Shown one piece after another: positions 6,279 through 9,407 of a stretch of DNA of 9,407 nt. Every line of letters begins with the position of its first letter. The stretch's first letter is position 1. A program made the translations under genes and the position numbers. Source of the DNA: Acidimicrobiia bacterium (GTDB lineage: Bacteria > Actinomycetota > Acidimicrobiia > Spongiisociales > UBA5794); contig JABDMN010000295.1 in assembly GCA_013001485.1 (NCBI GenBank), positions 1-9,407 of the forward strand, read 5' to 3'. The notes below the pieces were generated by a model, which saw nothing but the letters and a program-made list of their open reading frames with translations, searched no databases and was not told where the DNA came from.

Positions 6279-7670
6279 CTACCGCGCAGCCGCCGGCAGT
6301 CGCAGCGTCACGGTGGTCCCCTCACCAGGCCGGCTGTCGAGGTCGACCATCCCTCCGTGGCGTTCGACGATCGACCGCACGATTGCGAGGCCGAGGCCGC
6401 TGCCCGGCGTGGAGCGATCGGGGCTCGCCTGGTAGAAGCGTTCGAAGGCTCGGGCCGCCGCTTCGAACTCCATGCCCGGGCCCTCATCCGACACCGCAAT
6501 CACGACCAGGTCGCCGTCGCGATCGACACCGATGGTTGCGGCGGTTCCCGGCTCGGTGTGAGTTCGAACGTTGCCGAGCAGATTGGCCACGACCTGCCGC
6601 AGCCGGTCGGCATCGCCGCCGACCACCATGCTCCCCGATCCAACCGCGACGGCGATCGGGCGGCCGGGTTCGGCCGCGGCGGCATCGGCCGCGGCTTCCC
6701 GTACGAGCCGGGCCATGTCGACCTCTTCTTTGGCCAGTGGACGCTCCTGATCGAGGCGGGCCAGCAGGACCAGGTCCTCTACGAGGCCGCCCATTCGACC
6801 TGCCTCTCGCTCGATTCGATCGAAGGAACGCGCCACGTGATCCGGCGAATCGGCTCCCGCCCGGTACAGCTCGGCGTATCCCCGGATCGACGTCAGCGGG
6901 GTTCGCAGTTCGTGGGATGCATCCGCAACGAACCGGCGCATCTTGTTTTCGGAGTCGGTCTTGGCGGCTACCGCATCCTCGATGCGCCCCAGCATGCTGT
7001 TGAGCGCCCCGCCGAGTCGGCCCACCTCGTTCGAACTGCGAGTGATGGGCACCCGCCGCGATAGGTCGCCCTCGGTGATGCGGTCGGCGGTTGAGGCCAT
7101 GGCGTCGAGTGGCTGCAGCTCGCGACGGATCAGGAACCAGATCGCCCCGCCCAGGATCACCGTCGCTCCGGTGCCGACCACGAGCAGGACCAGCAATGTT
7201 CGCCGTATCGTGCGGGCGATGTCGTCGAGCGGCTGGGCGAGCACAACGGTGATCTCCTCACCGGCGGGCACAACGGCGGTGACCCGGTAGCCGTCGTTGC
7301 CGCCGACGGTGAACGGTGTGTCGCCGGCACGCAGCCGTTCGATGTCGCCGGGATCGAGGACGGGCAGCGGATCCGGGTTGTCGGCCGGTCCGCTCGGTGC
7401 TGCACCGATGAAGGAGCCATCGGCCGTCAGGCCGATCACGGCGAGATCGGCGCCGCCGAGCTGCGGCCGGTCTGTTGCGAAGCCCTCGAGTAGATCGATC
7501 GGTACGACCTGCAGCAGTTGCTCGAGAGCCCCCCGGCGCTCGTTGAGCGACGTGTCCACGTCGTTGATCAGGCGGTTGCGGAGGAGGCCCAACGCAATCA
7601 TCCCGGATGCGATGAGGACCACGACGAACGCCCCCACCGACATCAGGACGAGGCGGCGGCGGATGGTCAC
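6279..7670 (-). CDS. Two-component sensor histidine kinase (HAMP, HisKA, HATPase_c)
   Basis: 463 residues from GTG at 7670, which overlaps the response-regulator stop as GTGA; longer in-frame starts would lie within that gene. Membrane helices at about 8-30 and 158-181 flank an exported sensor region of about 125 residues without a domain I recognise. A HAMP linker follows (about 182-235). The dimerisation/phosphoacceptor helix contains ADASHELRTPLTSIRGYAEL (249-268) with His253 as the predicted phosphorylation site. The ATPase domain has the N-box NLLGNVRTH (363-371, Asn367 likely Mg-binding), the G1 box DEGPGM (395-400) and the G2 box GSGLGLAIV (423-431). It ends at TAG with LPAAAR. All catalytic boxes are intact. 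It should phosphorylate the regulator encoded just upstream. The layout resembles MprB/EnvZ-like kinases; the signal is unknown. Confidence 0.95.
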   Translation of the reverse strand: MTIRRRLVLMSVGAFVVVLIASGMIALGLLRNRLINDVDTSLNERRGALEQLLQVVPIDLLEGFATDRPQLGGADLAVIGLTADGSFIGAAPSGPADNPDPLPVLDPGDIERLRAGDTPFTVGGNDGYRVTAVVPAGEEITVVLAQPLDDIARTIRRTLLVLLVVGTGATVILGGAIWFLIRRELQPLDAMASTADRITEGDLSRRVPITRSSNEVGRLGGALNSMLGRIEDAVAAKTDSENKMRRFVADASHELRTPLTSIRGYAELYRAGADSPDHVARSFDRIEREAGRMGGLVEDLVLLARLDQERPLAKEEVDMARLVREAAADAAAAEPGRPIAVAVGSGSMVVGGDADRLRQVVANLLGNVRTHTEPGTAATIGVDRDGDLVVIAVSDEGPGMEFEAAARAFERFYQASPDRSTPGSGLGLAIVRSIVERHGGMVDLDSRPGEGTTVTLRLPAAAR

Positions 7671-8371
7671 GGTTCGTCTCGAAGGACGTAGCCGAAGCCG
7701 CGTACCGTCTGGATGAGCCGGGGCCCAAGCGCCTCGGTCTTCTTTCGCAGATAGCTCACATACGTCTCCACCACGTTGGGGTCGCCCTCGAAGTCGTAGT
7801 GCCACACGTGGTCGAGGATCTGTTGCTTCGACAGCACCTGCTCCGGGTTGGTCATGAAGTAGCGCAGCAGGTTGAACTCGGTGGGTGCCAGATCGAGGGC
7901 CCGCTCGCCTCTGCTCACCCGGTGCGCCTTCTCGTCCATCTCGAGGTCGGCGTAGGTGAGCAGCGGAGCCGCCCGGGGTTCTGCCGGGGCCGTTCTGCGG
8001 AGCACCGCCTCGACCCGCACGATGAGCTCCTCGAGGCTGAATGGTTTGGTGACGTAGTCGTCGCCGCCCTTGGTGAATCCGCTGATCTTGTCCTCGGCGG
8101 AGTCCCGGGCGGTGAGGAAAATCACCGGCGTTTGGTCGCCTGCGTCCCTTAGCCGGCGGACCACCTCGAACCCGTCAAACCCCGGCATGTTGATGTCGAG
8201 GATCACGAGGTCGGGACGGAGCCGCTGGACTTCGTTCAGCGCGGTGACCCCGTCTGCGGCGACGGCGACCTCGTACCCCGAGAAGCTCAGGGCGGTGCGG
8301 ACGAGATCCCGGATGTACTCCTCGTCGTCCACCACCAGCACGGTGCGCTTCTCGGGGTTCTGGTCGGTCAT
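7667..8371 (-). CDS. OmpR/PhoB-family two-component response regulator
   Basis: 234 residues. The receiver domain (about 10-125) has the acidic pair Asp15-Asp16, phosphoacceptor Asp59 in VILDINMPG, switch Thr87 (FLTARD) and Lys109 (TKPFS). The DNA-binding winged helix (about 137-232) contains LAPTEFNLLRYFM (161-173), the recognition-helix region DPNVVETYVSYLRKK (197-211), and the terminal wing TVRGFGYVL (222-230). When phosphorylated it should bind tandem direct repeats as a dimer. ATG at 8371 lies 21 bases after the permease stop and has only a weak ribosome binding site. The stop overlaps the kinase GTG by 4 bases. Regulators of this class next to an ABC-2 exporter often control that exporter; this is context inference. 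The 11-base repeats at 1907-1950 have suitable geometry to be a target, but nothing here links them directly. Confidence 0.95.
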   Translation of the reverse strand: MTDQNPEKRTVLVVDDEEYIRDLVRTALSFSGYEVAVAADGVTALNEVQRLRPDLVILDINMPGFDGFEVVRRLRDAGDQTPVIFLTARDSAEDKISGFTKGGDDYVTKPFSLEELIVRVEAVLRRTAPAEPRAAPLLTYADLEMDEKAHRVSRGERALDLAPTEFNLLRYFMTNPEQVLSKQQILDHVWHYDFEGDPNVVETYVSYLRKKTEALGPRLIQTVRGFGYVLRDEP

Positions 8372-8392
8372 CGTATGTCAGTTTGGCCGATG

Positions 8393-9184
8393 TCAGTCGG
8401 TGATGTCGCGTCGCTGGAACAACACGAACGTGGTTGCAGTGAACGCCGCCGCGTACAAGGCCAGCAGGATCGCCGACTGCCCATAGGAAACTGCGGCTGT
8501 GCCTCCGCTGGTGAACGTGGCGAGGGTGCCGCTGACCAGCCAGTCCGATGATGTGTCCCACACCAGAGTGAGCAGTTGCTCACCGACCAGCAGGTAGCCG
8601 ATGCCCACGGTGATGGCAGCTGAGGCGCTCCGGGTGACCATTGCCAGCACGGCCCCGGCGAGTCCCCACACCACCGTGGCAACCATCACGTTGAGTGTCG
8701 TGCTGATCGCCGCCGACACCGCGGCTCCGGTCGTCCAGGCTGGGGTCGAGATCCCGGCGACGGGTGCAAGGGCGAATGCCGCGCCCACTCCAATGATCGC
8801 CGAGACGATCACTCCGGCGACCACCGTCGCGAGGAGCGCCAGGATCTTGCCGCCGAGGACCAGAGCCCGACGCGGCTCACCGACGAGCAGCTGGCGGATG
8901 GTTCCCCGCTCGTAGTCGCGTGCCACCGAGGTGGCGAACAGCGCAAGGGCCACGATGCCGATCATCGTGGCGGCTGAGGCAAGTCCGGCCATGAGGCCGT
9001 CGGCGGCGGCCAGGTCGGTGGCACCTGGGAGCGCCCGTCCGCCGCCTGGGCCGGGGCCGGCGGACTCGTCGAATCCGACGAAGGTCAGGGTGGTGACCAG
9101 GACGGTGAAGGCGGTCATGATCCCGGCCCCGATGAGGCCGGTTCTGCGGAAACGAATCATCTCGGATGAGAAGGTGCGCAGCAT
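8393..9184 (-). CDS. ABC-2 type transporter permease
   Basis: 263 residues, a hydrophobic integral membrane protein. A cytoplasmic amphipathic start (MLRTFSSEMIRFRRT) leads into predicted membrane helices at about 17-38, 67-88, 108-140 (perhaps two), 153-182, 188-208 and 236-255. Between helices two and three, the sequence YERGTIRQLLVGEPRRALVL (91-110) matches the pattern of ABC-2 permeases that contacts the ATPase. A Gly/Pro-rich exported loop (40-60) follows the first helix. ATG at 9184 is one base after the ATPase stop, with GGGAG about ten bases upstream, so the two are co-translated. Together they should form an exporter or an ABC-2 sensing complex. Cargo cannot be told from the sequence. 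Confidence 0.88.
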   Translation of the reverse strand: MLRTFSSEMIRFRRTGLIGAGIMTAFTVLVTTLTFVGFDESAGPGPGGGRALPGATDLAAADGLMAGLASAATMIGIVALALFATSVARDYERGTIRQLLVGEPRRALVLGGKILALLATVVAGVIVSAIIGVGAAFALAPVAGISTPAWTTGAAVSAAISTTLNVMVATVVWGLAGAVLAMVTRSASAAITVGIGYLLVGEQLLTLVWDTSSDWLVSGTLATFTSGGTAAVSYGQSAILLALYAAAFTATTFVLFQRRDITD

Positions 9185-9185
9185 G

Positions 9186-9407
9186 TCAGTTGGTCTCCCG
9201 GGTGTTGGTGAGGCGCAGGAACACGTCCTCGAGGTCCTCGACGTCTGCCCTCACCTCGCGCAGGGTGACGCCGTTGTTGAACGCCAGCCGGTTCACGAAC
9301 GCGGAGTGGGCGGTCGCACCCGGGGCCCGCAGGCCGACCCCGTTGGTTGCGAATTCGATGCCGTGCTCGTCGAGCAGCGCGGCGAGCCTGGTGATGTGGT
9401 TGCGGTC
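9186..9407 (-). CDS. ABC transporter ATP-binding subunit, C-terminal end (5' part outside window)
   Basis: Only the last 73 codons are present, ending in TGA at 9186-9188. No Walker A, signature or Walker B motif is inside the window. Identification rests on the C-terminal regulatory segment: a helix-strand pattern with LAALLDEHGIEF and the closing VEDLEDVFLRLT, which matches the S/DLEDVFLxLT ending of ATPases paired with ABC-2 permeases (DrrA/CcmA-like). The permease gene starts one base later, which supports the call. Confidence 0.82.
   Translation of the reverse strand, partial: DRNHITRLAALLDEHGIEFATNGVGLRAPGATAHSAFVNRLAFNNGVTLREVRADVEDLEDVFLRLTNTRETN

Noticed and set aside
5982..7064. 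Long plus-strand open frame (about 360 codons) spanning the SDR and kinase genes, and a similar one at 5399-6250
   Set aside because: Both are antisense to genes with complete catalytic motifs. High third-position GC leaves reverse frames open; the translations show no domain and are rich in Arg/Gly/His.
7671..7805. A longer start for the histidine kinase at 7805
   Set aside because: It lies inside the response-regulator gene in another frame. The GTG at 7670 gives a standard 4-base overlap and begins directly before the first membrane helix.
8375..8396. Direct repeat atgtcag at 8375 and 8390 before the response regulator
   Set aside because: Seven bases, two copies, one of them overlapping the permease stop codon; the same string also occurs at the permease start at 9183. 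Too short to call an operator.

Overview
The window is a GC-rich, densely packed actinobacterial chromosome segment. All nine genes supported here lie on the minus strand, so the region is transcribed from high to low coordinates. The Thr/Pro-rich linkers on exported proteins, GTG starts, start/stop overlaps and an ECF sigma factor paired with a membrane protein carrying a large outer domain suggest a high-GC actinobacterium. Acidimicrobiia is my best guess, from style only; no rRNA or marker gene is present to confirm it.

Layout, in transcription order. (1) 9407-6279: the 3' end of an ABC-transporter ATPase gene, its ABC-2 permease, an OmpR/PhoB-type response regulator and a HAMP-type sensor histidine kinase. 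Gaps are 1 and 21 bases, followed by a 4-base GTGA overlap, so this is almost certainly one operon. (2) 6223-5402: a classical short-chain dehydrogenase/reductase with its own strong ribosome binding site. (3) 5342-1956: an ECF sigma factor, a single-pass membrane protein with a large exported domain (candidate anti-sigma or sensor), and a lipoprotein of the M64 metallopeptidase family. The three genes overlap end to start and form a second operon. (4) 1857 to the window edge: a lipoprotein with a complete haloalkane-dehalogenase-like domain followed by a C-terminal extension of at least 220 residues that I do not recognise. It is cut by the window edge.

The most unusual non-coding stretch is the 98-base gap before the dehalogenase-like gene. 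It holds four tandem 11-base units (CTGGG at exact 11-base spacing), typical in geometry of OmpR-family response-regulator sites. It also holds a perfect 9-base-pair inverted repeat whose downstream arm contains the Shine-Dalgarno sequence. This gene may therefore be controlled at both transcription and translation.

Taken together the window is rich in cell-surface sensing and surface enzymes: one two-component/ABC exporter module, one sigma/membrane-protein/protease module, and a surface-anchored hydrolase. No tRNA, rRNA, CRISPR array, insertion sequence or phage gene was seen, and no gap between genes exceeds 100 bases.
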